Positions 36,080-43,441 of a stretch of DNA of 64,000 bases are shown here, one piece after another. Within the stretch, counting starts at the first letter, position 1; each line of letters begins with the position of its first letter. The notes under the pieces are model-generated. The model saw only the letters and a list, made by a program, of their open reading frames with translations. It was not told the origin of the DNA and made no database searches. Both the position numbers and the translations under genes were made by a program. Source of the stretch: Acidimicrobiaceae bacterium (lineage in GTDB: Bacteria; Actinomycetota; Acidimicrobiia; Acidimicrobiales; RAAP-2); contig DAHUYG010000026.1 of the NCBI GenBank assembly GCA_027315315.1, positions 1 to 64,000 on the forward strand, in the 5' to 3' direction.

Positions 36080-36697
36080 ATGGAAGGTCGAGAAGCCGGT
36101 CAGGGGCGTCCAAGTCCCAAGGAGCGCACGCTGCGCCTGCTGCGCGAGGCGGCGCGGGAGTTGCTGCGTACCGGCCGACCACTGACGGTCCCGGCCGCAG
36201 CCGAGCTTGCCGGAGTATCTCGGGCAACCGCCTACCGCTACTTCCCGACCAACGACGCGGTGGTGCTCCACGCGACCATGTCCTTGGCCGACGACCCGCT
36301 CGAGGACCCTGACTGGTTCATGGATCCGGATGCCTCATCCGGCGAGGTGGACGCTCGGGCGTCCGACCTCGTGCGAGCGACCGCAGCTTGGGCGTTCGAA
36401 CACGAGGCCGAGCTGCGCATGATGCTGCACCTCTCGCTCGACCCGGGCACCGAACACGTAAAGCCTCGCCGAGAATTGACGAACCGCGGCCGTTGGATAG
36501 CGACCCTCCTCGAACGCCTGCCGAGCGATGTGCCTCGAGATGCCCGAGATCGCCTCGCGAATGCCCTGGTCCCGTTGTTTGGATCCGATGCGATCGTCTG
36601 GACGACCGACATGGCCGACTTACCGCAAGAACAGGCGATCGATCTTCTCGCCTGGATGGCGCAAGTTCTCGTCAAGGCGACGCTCGCAGGGTGGTAA
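36080..36697 (+). CDS. TetR-family transcriptional regulator
   Basis: A 205-residue regulator. The N-terminal helix-turn-helix is visible as LTVPAAAELAGVSRATAYRY with FPTNDAVV after it; the C-terminal ligand domain is unassigned. ATG 36080 has AAGGGG nine bases upstream; an earlier ATG at 36041 lies inside the operator and is rejected. It probably represses the divergent VOC/luciferase-domain/cupin operon and itself through the inverted repeat at 36004. Confidence 0.87.
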   Translation: MEGREAGQGRPSPKERTLRLLREAARELLRTGRPLTVPAAAELAGVSRATAYRYFPTNDAVVLHATMSLADDPLEDPDWFMDPDASSGEVDARASDLVRATAAWAFEHEAELRMMLHLSLDPGTEHVKPRRELTNRGRWIATLLERLPSDVPRDARDRLANALVPLFGSDAIVWTTDMADLPQEQAIDLLAWMAQVLVKATLAGW

Positions 36698-36885
36698 GCA
36701 GCGCGCACCAACGCGAGTCGTCTTCCCGACCGCTACCGACGGCAATGCCGCCCAATATGCCGTCCGTCGCCGCCTGGTTGACGCTCGCCGGGCTCGACGT
36801 GACGATCGGCCCGTCTGTCCGTGGCGGATGGCCGATCCTGCTGACAGACGGGATCTCGCCAGAGGTCTCGCGCCGTGACAGATCT

Positions 36886-36898
36886 GGTGGGCCGTAGA
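36886..36898. repeat. Copy of the tRNA-Val 3' end (attachment-site candidate)
   Basis: GGTGGGCCGTAGA is identical to 37741-37753, the last bases of the tRNA-Val gene. On the minus strand it reads TCTACGGCCCACCA, that is acceptor 3' strand, discriminator A and a complete CCA, preceded by a T-loop-like GTTCGAAT. An integrated element next to a tRNA leaves such a copy at its far end. Confidence 0.65.
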
Positions 36899-36982
36899 CA
36901 CTCGTATTCGAACGTCGACGACCTGCGGTTTCGCCTTCAACACCTCCGCCAGAGCGGCCTGTAGGTGGCAGGCCTGTGACGG

Positions 36983-37141
36983 CTATCGCTTCTCTGAGGG
37001 TGGCGCAGGCCGAACGGGGGGCTTCTGGCCCTTCTCGATGTAGCCGATGAGATCCTTGTTGGGCCGGAAGGGAGGTGGCTCCGGCCGACTCTTGGCCGGC
37101 GGCGGGGCCGGTGCGCTCTGAGGTGCCTTCTCGTCAGGCAT
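36983..37141 (-). CDS. Small proline-rich protein coupled to the membrane protein
   Basis: A 52-residue peptide: an acidic start MPDEK, a Pro/Ala-rich stretch, a conserved-looking core FRPNKDLIGYIEKGQK and a basic Pro-rich end. It has no membrane segment. ATG 37141 overlaps the stop of the membrane-protein gene by eight bases (ATGCCTGA), so translation is coupled and the two products are probably made together. Not recognised; possibly a partner, inhibitor or effector peptide. Confidence 0.55.
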   Translation of the reverse strand: MPDEKAPQSAPAPPPAKSRPEPPPFRPNKDLIGYIEKGQKPPVRPAPPSEKR

Positions 37142-37712
37142 GAGGCCGGCCTCCCATGGCGGTAAGTATACCGGCGACAACGAGGGCGGCAGCGATCGCC
37201 AGAGAACCCACGGCAGCTCGAACTCGCCACCCTTTCTGCTTCACCAGGGTCGCGGCCTCCTCTACCATAACGATTTGCGTATCGAGCAGCTCCAGGCGCG
37301 TCTCCGCCTCTGACGCGGTGAGATTGCTTTGCCGGAGCCGCTCCACCTCGAGCACCGGGTAGCGACGAGGAAGGAAGGCCCACGCTGCCAGGATTGCCGC
37401 AACAACTGCGACCGCCAGTCCGATCTCGAAGATCACCGTGCCCGAGATCGTGATCTGCGCCGTGGCGCCGAGACCCACGAGGACGCCCGCGAAGCCCAGG
37501 ACGACCCCCGCCTTGCCGTCGAGGCTCTCGGCGTGCGCGTTCATCGTCTCGCGTTCTGCGACAACCTGCGCGAGCACGATCGCCAGCGATGGCAGCTGCT
37601 GTTCCTCGTCCACTTCGACGAGGAACAGCAGGGTGTGACTGCGGATCGAAGTGTCATGCTCACCGACCGGCAGTTCGAGTCCGGCAGGGAGTGCCCGCTG
37701 GCCGACCCGCAT
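37134..37712 (-). CDS. Three-segment membrane protein, paralogue 2 (intact)
   Basis: A 192-residue protein. A soluble N-terminus (about 1-50) is followed by ERETMNAHAESLDGKAG, membrane segments 1 (about 72-90) and 2 (about 97-117), a cytoplasmic helical region (YPVLEVERLRQSNL, ETRLELLDTQIVMVEEA) and segment 3 (about 165-185) near the C-terminus. The LDxKAG entry into segment 1 and the overall plan recall small effector-type membrane proteins of conflict systems such as DUF5706/PycTM, but this is a resemblance only; no nucleotide cyclase is nearby. It starts 31 bases after tRNA-Val and is coupled to the proline-rich gene. A broken paralogue lies at 33718. Confidence 0.7.
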   Translation of the reverse strand: MRVGQRALPAGLELPVGEHDTSIRSHTLLFLVEVDEEQQLPSLAIVLAQVVAERETMNAHAESLDGKAGVVLGFAGVLVGLGATAQITISGTVIFEIGLAVAVVAAILAAWAFLPRRYPVLEVERLRQSNLTASEAETRLELLDTQIVMVEEAATLVKQKGWRVRAAVGSLAIAAALVVAGILTAMGGRPHA

Positions 37713-37742
37713 GACCAGTGAGGACTCTCGCGAGAATTGCGG

Positions 37743-37815
37743 TGGGCCGTAGAGGACTCGAACCTCTGACCCCTTGCGCGTCATGCAAGTGCGCTACCAG
37801 CTGCGCCAACGGCCC
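37743..37815 (-). tRNA. tRNA-Val (anticodon GAC)
   Basis: A full cloverleaf on the minus strand: acceptor GGGCCGT/ACGGCCC, D-stem GCGC with AGCTGGTA loop, anticodon stem CTTGC/GCAAG with loop ATGACGC (GAC), and T-stem AGAGG/CCTCT with TTCGAGT loop. The discriminator is A; the following bases are CCG, so CCA is not encoded. Its 3' end faces the accessory island. Confidence 0.95.
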
Positions 37816-37860
37816 CGAACGGACCAGCCTACCGCCCCTCAGCGGACGGACCGTGCCCGC

Positions 37861-39429
37861 TCAGGACGCTCCTTCAACCCCCGCCGGTTCCTGGACCCCC
37901 ACGCCAGGGGGGCCACCCGCATCGGGGGCATGATGGATCCCGCGACGGAGCCCGATCAGTGCGGCCAGAAAGGCGATGGCCATCGCACCCGCCATTCCGT
38001 AGAGGACCTCGTGGGTGGCGTAGGCCACCGCGACATGGCCGATCGACGCCGCCTGGGGTGAGTTTGAAGCCTTGCTCGAACTGAACTGGCTCTGGCTCGC
38101 CGTCCTTGCGATCGCCGCCGCCTTCGCCTGGGAGAGATGCGCCTTTGCGATCAGCTCGGACGTCAGCTCTCTCGCGATGCTCGAGGTGAACAGGGTGCCG
38201 AGCGCAGCGAGCCCGACGCTGCCGCCGAAGTTCCTGGTCGTCTGGGTCACGCCCGTCGCCTCCCCGTAGGACTGGCGCCCGGCCTGGTTCAGCGCATCGG
38301 TGTTGGAGGGGCCGACCATGAGACCGAGGCCGAGGCCCGAGACGACGATCGCCCACCACTGTTTGCCGAAGCTGAGCGCCTCGACCCTGTTCGCCCAGAG
38401 GACCAGACCGATGGCCGAGATGGCGCAGCCGAGGACGACCACCTGTTTGGCGCCCCAGCGATCGAGCACCCTCCCCCCGACCTGGACGCCCGGAGCGAAG
38501 CCGGCGAAGAACGTGAGGAGGAAGAGCCCGGCGTTGTTCGGGCCATAGCCAAGAGCCCCCTGGGCGTAGACGCTGGCGAAAAAGAACACGGGCAAGAAAC
38601 AGGCCATCGCGAAGAACAAGACGATGTTCTCGACGAGAAACGCCCGGATCGCGAACATTCGCACCTGCACAAGGGGCTGTTCGATGCCCAACTCGGCCAA
38701 CGCGAACGCGCCGATCAAGACCACCCCCGCCACGATCGTTCCGATGGTGGCCGGGCTGCCCCAGCCCCACACCTGGGATTGCTGGAGCCCGAAGACGCCG
38801 AATCCGACCCCGAGCACCGCCAGGGCGAGGCCGCGGAAGTCAACCGTTCCGGGCCGGGTCTCGCCTCTCGGCCTCGCCCGGGCGATGAGGAGGAGCGCAA
38901 CGATGGCGACCGGGACGTTCACCCAGAAGATCGAACGCCAGGTCCACTGGCTCAGGATCCCGCCGAGGATCGGCCCGAGGGCGGTCAACCCGCCGGCGAC
39001 CCCGAAGAAGATTGCCAGTGCCCGGCCTCGCTCGCGTACCTCGTAGGCGCTCGCGACGATGGCAAGTGAAGCCGGGTACATGAGCGCGGCGCCCAGCCCC
39101 TGGACGACCCGAAAGGTGACCATCCACGCCTCGGCTGCTCCGTTGGCCGGTGTGAGCCCGCACATGGTCGAAGCCCCGGCGAACACGATGATCCCGATCA
39201 CCACCATCTTGGCGTGGCCAACCGTGTCCGCGAGGCGGCCGCCGAACGCAAAGAAGGCGGCGAGCGCCAACAGGTAGGCATTGACGATCCATTGCACGCC
39301 GACGGAGCTCATGTGCAGCTCTCTTTGGATCTTCGGCACGGCAATCGAGACGATCGTCTGATCGATAAAGGTCATCGCGACGGCGAGGATCATCGCCGCC
39401 AGCACCAGCGTCTTCTTCGGGTTGTCCAT
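37861..39429 (-). CDS. MFS transporter, DHA2 (14-helix) drug-exporter type
   Basis: A 522-residue proton-driven exporter with about 14 helices. Helix 1 carries DQTIVSIAVPKIQREL (motif D1-like), then NAYLLALAAFFAFGGRLAD (motif A), QGLGAALMYPASLAI and GPILGGIL (motif C). Such proteins export drugs, dyes or lipids. ATG 39429 has GAGGAG just upstream. No regulator is adjacent, but ten copies of a heptamer lie about 90-160 bases upstream. Confidence 0.88.
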   Translation of the reverse strand: MDNPKKTLVLAAMILAVAMTFIDQTIVSIAVPKIQRELHMSSVGVQWIVNAYLLALAAFFAFGGRLADTVGHAKMVVIGIIVFAGASTMCGLTPANGAAEAWMVTFRVVQGLGAALMYPASLAIVASAYEVRERGRALAIFFGVAGGLTALGPILGGILSQWTWRSIFWVNVPVAIVALLLIARARPRGETRPGTVDFRGLALAVLGVGFGVFGLQQSQVWGWGSPATIGTIVAGVVLIGAFALAELGIEQPLVQVRMFAIRAFLVENIVLFFAMACFLPVFFFASVYAQGALGYGPNNAGLFLLTFFAGFAPGVQVGGRVLDRWGAKQVVVLGCAISAIGLVLWANRVEALSFGKQWWAIVVSGLGLGLMVGPSNTDALNQAGRQSYGEATGVTQTTRNFGGSVGLAALGTLFTSSIARELTSELIAKAHLSQAKAAAIARTASQSQFSSSKASNSPQAASIGHVAVAYATHEVLYGMAGAMAIAFLAALIGLRRGIHHAPDAGGPPGVGVQEPAGVEGAS

Positions 39430-39520
39430 GGCTCCTCGGTAGCCTCGGCGGATCGCCCCAATCATGCCCGCTGGGTGCGACGGCCCCGGGCTGCCGCTAT
39501 CGCCGGGTCCTGGCCCAGTC

Positions 39521-39590
39521 GACCGGCGACCGGCGACCGGCGACCGGCGACCGGCGACCGGCGACCGGCGACCGGCGACCGGCGACCGGC
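39521..39590. repeat. Ten perfect copies of a heptamer
   Basis: GACCGGC is repeated ten times without error over 70 bases between the exonuclease stop (39603) and the MFS start (39429). Seven is not a multiple of three or of the helical repeat, so copy change would alter upstream spacing and DNA face for the MFS gene. Confidence 0.97.
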
Positions 39591-39602
39591 GGAGCTTGCC
39601 CG

Positions 39603-40406
39603 CTATGCCACGCCCCGTTCGGGCCCCCTGGGCGCGGCGAGCGGCCAGTCCCACTCGCTCTCGTCGAGGGGCCCGAGGGCCCGGATCCGGCGCCGCTCGG
39701 CATAGGCGGTGGCCCACTCCCGGTGCGACGCCGCCTGCTCGAGGTGGAGCCTGGCCGGCGACGCCCAGGCAAGCCGGTCGAACCGGCGCGCCATCTCAAG
39801 AAGGACCCGGGCGGCAGCCTCCGCGTCACACGCCGCGCTGTGGGGCCGGACGATCGGCACGCCGTAGTGCCCACAGAGGGCGACCAGCGAGCGCGATCCC
39901 TCCCGGTCCGGGTCCAAGCGGCGGTCGAGGGTCAGCGCGTCGAGCACCGGTCCGCACCAGCCCCGCTCGACCAGGCCCCGGCGGCCGAGTGACCGGCACA
40001 GGGTGTCCACCATCGTCAGATCGAAGTCGAGCTTCATGCCGACGACGGGCGTGCCGCGACGACCTGCCTCGACCAGAGCTGCGGCGATCGTCTCGACCGC
40101 CGCCGCGAGCCCGATCCCGGCGCGTCGGCATTCGTCGTCGCCGATCCCGTGGATCGCCACGGCCTCCTCGGGGATGGGGCGTCCGGGATCGACGATGGCG
40201 TTGCGCCGCTCGAGCACCCTCCCGGCGCGCATGTGCACCAGGGCGAAGGACACGGGGACGTCGGCGAAGCGGTTCGTGCCCGTCGTCTCGAGGTCGAAGG
40301 CGAGCAGCTCACCCTCGCACCACGAACCCGCCCCCGGCGCGGCCCACCGGGGCCGATCGAGCCACGCGGGCCGTGAGGCACTCGGTCGCCACCATCGCAA
40401 GCGCAC
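39603..40406 (-). CDS. DnaQ-like 3'-5' exonuclease
   Basis: A 267-residue DEDDh-type exonuclease. Exo I is AFDLETTGTN (Asp, Glu), Exo II is GMKLDFDLTMVDTL (Asp) and Exo III is HSAACDAEAAARVLL (His, Asp). It resembles stand-alone proofreading or repair exonucleases rather than a polymerase subunit. GTG 40406 is the nearest start upstream of Exo I; it lies 15 bases after the Erm-like gene and is probably co-transcribed with it. Confidence 0.82.
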   Translation of the reverse strand: MRLRWWRPSASRPAWLDRPRWAAPGAGSWCEGELLAFDLETTGTNRFADVPVSFALVHMRAGRVLERRNAIVDPGRPIPEEAVAIHGIGDDECRRAGIGLAAAVETIAAALVEAGRRGTPVVGMKLDFDLTMVDTLCRSLGRRGLVERGWCGPVLDALTLDRRLDPDREGSRSLVALCGHYGVPIVRPHSAACDAEAAARVLLEMARRFDRLAWASPARLHLEQAASHREWATAYAERRRIRALGPLDESEWDWPLAAPRGPERGVA

Positions 40407-40420
40407 GACACCGGAGCATG

Positions 40421-41050
40421 TCAGTGGGTTGGTGCCGAGGGGTGGACCCGGGTCGCCTTCCGCTCGGACCCAGGCTCGCGGCGCGCGCCGGCGCCCCCGG
40501 TCGGCCGCCCTGCCGTGCGGCGGATCCGCAGCACGGCGGCATCGCGTCCCGCCGACGGATGGAAGGCGTGGGCTGGGATGCGCCCTCCGATCGACACCTC
40601 GAAGCTTTGTGACCAGCGCCCGCGCCCGGGAGCGGTCGCGGCGCACCACCGGGAAGCCACGTACCGGGGCACGACCACGTGGGCCGAGACCAAACGAGAC
40701 CCCGGCGCGACCAGGCGCCCGACGAGCGCCATCGAGGCACCGAAGGGCGGATTGGCCACCACGCTGAACGCTTGGCGCGGCAAGCGCAGGTCCGCGGCAT
40801 CCGCCACCACCACGCGCACGTCGCTTCCCTCGAAGCGAACCCGGAGGAGTCGGGCGCGGCCCGGATGGAGCTCGATCGCCACCACGCGAGCACCCAGCTC
40901 GAGCAGCGCTTCGGTGATCACCCCGTCGCCGGCACCGACGTCGAGCACGAGGTCCCCGGGGCGGACCGCGGCCCCGGCGACGAGGCGCGACGCCCATCCC
41001 CTATCGAGCCGATGCCACCCCCAGCGCCTCGCGACCGAGGCGCCGCGCAC
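40421..41050 (-). CDS. Erm-type 23S rRNA adenine N6-methyltransferase
   Basis: A 209-residue SAM-dependent methyltransferase with RRWGWHRLDRGWASRLV at the start, VLDVGAGDGVIT (SAM motif I), ADAADLRLP and the catalytic NPPF motif in VVANPPFGAS. It is closest in pattern to the short actinobacterial Erm proteins (Erm37/38-like, as I recall), which modify A2058 of 23S rRNA and protect against macrolides. A housekeeping KsgA is longer and lacks this WHRLD start. The resistance phenotype is inference. The basic tail (about 185-209) is variable. Confidence 0.78.
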   Translation of the reverse strand: MRGASVARRWGWHRLDRGWASRLVAGAAVRPGDLVLDVGAGDGVITEALLELGARVVAIELHPGRARLLRVRFEGSDVRVVVADAADLRLPRQAFSVVANPPFGASMALVGRLVAPGSRLVSAHVVVPRYVASRWCAATAPGRGRWSQSFEVSIGGRIPAHAFHPSAGRDAAVLRIRRTAGRPTGGAGARREPGSERKATRVHPSAPTH

Positions 41051-41068
41051 GGAACATGACCGTCGTCG

Positions 41069-41719
41069 TCACGTCGTCGATGGTATCGGAGCGTCCGAAC
41101 AGTTGGGGCTGGCCGAGCGCACCGCGGCGATGAGGACCCTCGCCGACATCGAGGCGACGTCCTCGATCGAGCGCCCGAAGTCCTGGAGCAGCTCGCGGGT
41201 GGTGAAGGTGGAGAGGTGGATCGCGAAGAGGTCCACCAGCCACCCGGGCGGTCGCGACCTATTGCCGGCGAGTCTCCAGGCGCCCCGCGTCACGACGTTC
41301 ACGAACCGGTTCCGCCCGGCGAGGCGCTCGGCGGCGACGTCGCCCAGCTCCCCGGTCAGGGTGTAGCCGACCGCCATCATCTCCCAGTAGGCCCGCCCGA
41401 GGTCGGCGTTGACGCGGTGCACCTCCATGAGGAGCTCGGGGAGCCAGGACTCGAGTGTGGCGTCGTCGGCCGGACGGGGCAGCGTCTCGCTGTAGTGGAG
41501 GAGCTGGCTCCGGAGGGCCGTCGCGATCATGTGGTCTCGGGTGCCGTAGTGGCGGAAGACCGTCCGGATACTGACCCCGGCCTGGCCAGCCACCTCCTCG
41601 ACCGTGGCGCCGATGCCCTTGTCGGCGAGCACCCGACGGGCCGCCCGCTCGATGCGGTCCCGAGCGACCTGGCGTTGCTCGTGGAGGAGCGAGACCCCGG
41701 CCGACGTCACGGGGGCCAC
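41069..41719 (-). CDS. TetR-family transcriptional regulator
   Basis: A 216-residue regulator with helix-turn-helix GATVEEVAGQAGVSIRTVFR followed by HYGTRDHMI. It is divergent from the acyl-CoA degradation operon at 41838, with an inverted repeat in the 118-base gap. By analogy with KstR- and FadR-type regulators, it probably represses that operon until an acyl-CoA ligand appears; the ligand is unknown. It ends 18 bases before the Erm-like gene, so those genes may be read from the same promoter. Confidence 0.85.
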   Translation of the reverse strand: MAPVTSAGVSLLHEQRQVARDRIERAARRVLADKGIGATVEEVAGQAGVSIRTVFRHYGTRDHMIATALRSQLLHYSETLPRPADDATLESWLPELLMEVHRVNADLGRAYWEMMAVGYTLTGELGDVAAERLAGRNRFVNVVTRGAWRLAGNRSRPPGWLVDLFAIHLSTFTTRELLQDFGRSIEDVASMSARVLIAAVRSASPNCSDAPIPSTT

Positions 41720-41753
41720 GCTAGCTGCCCGTCGACCTTGTTGAGGGCCAAGC

Positions 41754-41771
41754 TGTCACGGTACAGTGACA
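41754..41771. promoter_or_regulatory. TetR operator candidate over the acyl-CoA operon promoter
   Basis: TGTCAC-GGTACA-GTGACA is a perfect 6-6-6 inverted repeat between the TetR gene and the thiolase-like gene. It covers a possible -10 (TACAGT, 41762) with TTGTTG (41738) 18 bases upstream as -35. Confidence 0.6.
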
Positions 41772-41837
41772 CGCCGCGGCCCAGCCGCTGGCGAGCGCTG
41801 GCGCGAGGGGAGGACCGGGCGACGTGAGGTATCGGCG

Positions 41838-43022
41838 ATGAGCGCCACGAGCATCAGGGGGGCATCTGCGATCGTCGGCGTGGCCGACGACGCCTCCCCC
41901 ACCGGCCAGCTCGAGCTGAGCGGTCGCGCCCTCGAGGCCTCGATGATCGAGCAGGCGTTGAGCGACGCCGGCCTCGACATCAAGGACGTCGACGGCGTCT
42001 GCCACGCCGGCTCCTCGATGCAGCTCGCCGAGTACCTGGGTGTGCACCCCCGCTTCACCGATTCGACCATGACCGGCGGATCGAGCTTCGAAGTGCATGT
42101 CGAGCACGCCGCAGCGGCCATCGCCGCCGGGCTGGCCGACGTCGTGATCAGCGTCTACGCCTCCACCCCGCGCGGGGATCGTGCCCGGGCCGGTGGCGGG
42201 GGCGGACGGCGGGGCGGACCCCCGCCGGGGATGGGTCCCAACCCGGGCCTGGAATGGGAGATGCCGGCCGGGATCCGCCTGCCGATGGGCGCGTACGCGC
42301 TCGCCGCAACCCGCCACATGGCGAAGTACGGCACGACGGCCGAGCAGCTGGCCCAGGTCGCCGTGTCGACCCGGGAATGGGCCACGATGAACCCGAAGGC
42401 CCGATACCAGGACCCGATCACGATCGACGACGTCCTGGCTTCCCCGATGCAGACGAGCCCGCTGCACCTCCTCGACTGCTGCCTCGTGACCGACGGCGCC
42501 GGGGCGTTCGTCATGACGAGCGCCGAACGGGCCAAAAGCCTGGCCAAGTCGCCCGCCTACGTGTTGGGCGTCGGCACGTGCCACGACCACTCGATGATCT
42601 CCCAGATGCCCGACCTCACGACGACGGCCGGCATGATCTCGGGACCCGCCGCGTTCTCGATGGCCGGCATCAAGGCCGGCGACGTCGACCTGTTGATGGG
42701 CTACGACAGTTTCACGATCACGGCGCTCTTGCACCTCGAGGACCTCGGGTTCTGTGCCAAGGGGGAGGGCGGTCCATTCGCCGAGGACGGGAAGCTCGGT
42801 CCGGGCGGCAGCCTCCCGATGAATACAAACGGGGGCGGGCTCTCCTACACCCACCCGGGCATGTACGGCATGTTCCTCTTGGTCGAGGCGGTGCGCCAGC
42901 TGCGCGGCGAGTGCGCGCAGCGCCAGGTTCCCGGGGCCGAGATCGCCGTGGCGCACGGCTCGGGCGGGGTGCTCTCATGCATGTCGACGATCGTGCTCGG
43001 CACCGAGGCGGCGCTGTCGTGA
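41838..43022 (+). CDS. Thiolase-fold (SCP2-type) acyl-CoA lyase/aldolase
   Basis: A 394-residue thiolase-superfamily protein of the lipid-transfer/Ltp2 type. The GGSSFEVHVEHAAAAIAAG segment has serine where true thiolases carry the nucleophilic cysteine, and the C-terminus has AHGSGGVLS. In steroid side-chain degradation such proteins pair with a DUF35 partner and act as retro-aldolases; the next gene is a DUF35 protein overlapping it by GTGA. An insertion rich in Gly/Arg/Pro lies near residues 113-133. First gene of a five-gene operon. Confidence 0.82.
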   Translation: MSATSIRGASAIVGVADDASPTGQLELSGRALEASMIEQALSDAGLDIKDVDGVCHAGSSMQLAEYLGVHPRFTDSTMTGGSSFEVHVEHAAAAIAAGLADVVISVYASTPRGDRARAGGGGGRRGGPPPGMGPNPGLEWEMPAGIRLPMGAYALAATRHMAKYGTTAEQLAQVAVSTREWATMNPKARYQDPITIDDVLASPMQTSPLHLLDCCLVTDGAGAFVMTSAERAKSLAKSPAYVLGVGTCHDHSMISQMPDLTTTAGMISGPAAFSMAGIKAGDVDLLMGYDSFTITALLHLEDLGFCAKGEGGPFAEDGKLGPGGSLPMNTNGGGLSYTHPGMYGMFLLVEAVRQLRGECAQRQVPGAEIAVAHGSGGVLSCMSTIVLGTEAALS

Positions 43023-43441
43023 GCGCCGAAGCCCCCCGCCGCATGGAACCGCCGGTCAGTCCGGTCGCCGAGCCGTTCTGGGCCGCCACCCGGGAGCGGC
43101 GGCTCGTCGTCCAGTGGTGTCTCGACTGCGACCGGCCGGTGTTCTACCCGCGCGACAACTGCCCGCTGTGCCTCGGGACCTCCCTCGAGTGGAGGGACTG
43201 CACGGGCGAGGGCTCCCTCTACAGCTTCACCGTCAACCACCTCTCCTCGAACCCGACTGGGGGGGAGGGACCCTTCCCCGTCGCCATCGTCGAGTTGGCC
43301 GAGGGGTTCCGCATGATGTCCAACGTCGTCAACTGCCCGCTCGAAGAGTTGCGGGTCGACATGGCGCTCAGCGTCGCCTGGGAAGAGCTGAGCGACGGAC
43401 GCAACTATCCGGTGTTCGAACCCCGAGGAGGGACAGCGTGA
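43019..43441 (+). CDS. DUF35 zinc-ribbon/OB-fold acyl-CoA-binding protein
   Basis: A 140-residue protein with a rubredoxin-like zinc ribbon (CLDCDRPVFYPRDNCPLC) followed by an OB-fold (GEGSLYSFTVNHL, PFPVAIVELAEGFRM). DUF35 proteins form complexes with thiolase-fold enzymes and are needed for their activity on steroid or other acyl-CoAs. It overlaps both neighbours by four bases (GTGA), so the complex subunits are coupled. Confidence 0.87.
   Translation: MSAEAPRRMEPPVSPVAEPFWAATRERRLVVQWCLDCDRPVFYPRDNCPLCLGTSLEWRDCTGEGSLYSFTVNHLSSNPTGGEGPFPVAIVELAEGFRMMSNVVNCPLEELRVDMALSVAWEELSDGRNYPVFEPRGGTA

Noticed and set aside
37134-37712. Calling the three-segment membrane protein a Pycsar or CBASS effector
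   Set aside because: Only layout and a short LDxKAG-like motif agree; there is no cyclase, no second sensor gene and no profile hit I can run. Kept as an unassigned family.
39521-39590. CRISPR array
   Set aside because: The heptamers are directly adjacent with no spacers, and no cas gene is in the window.
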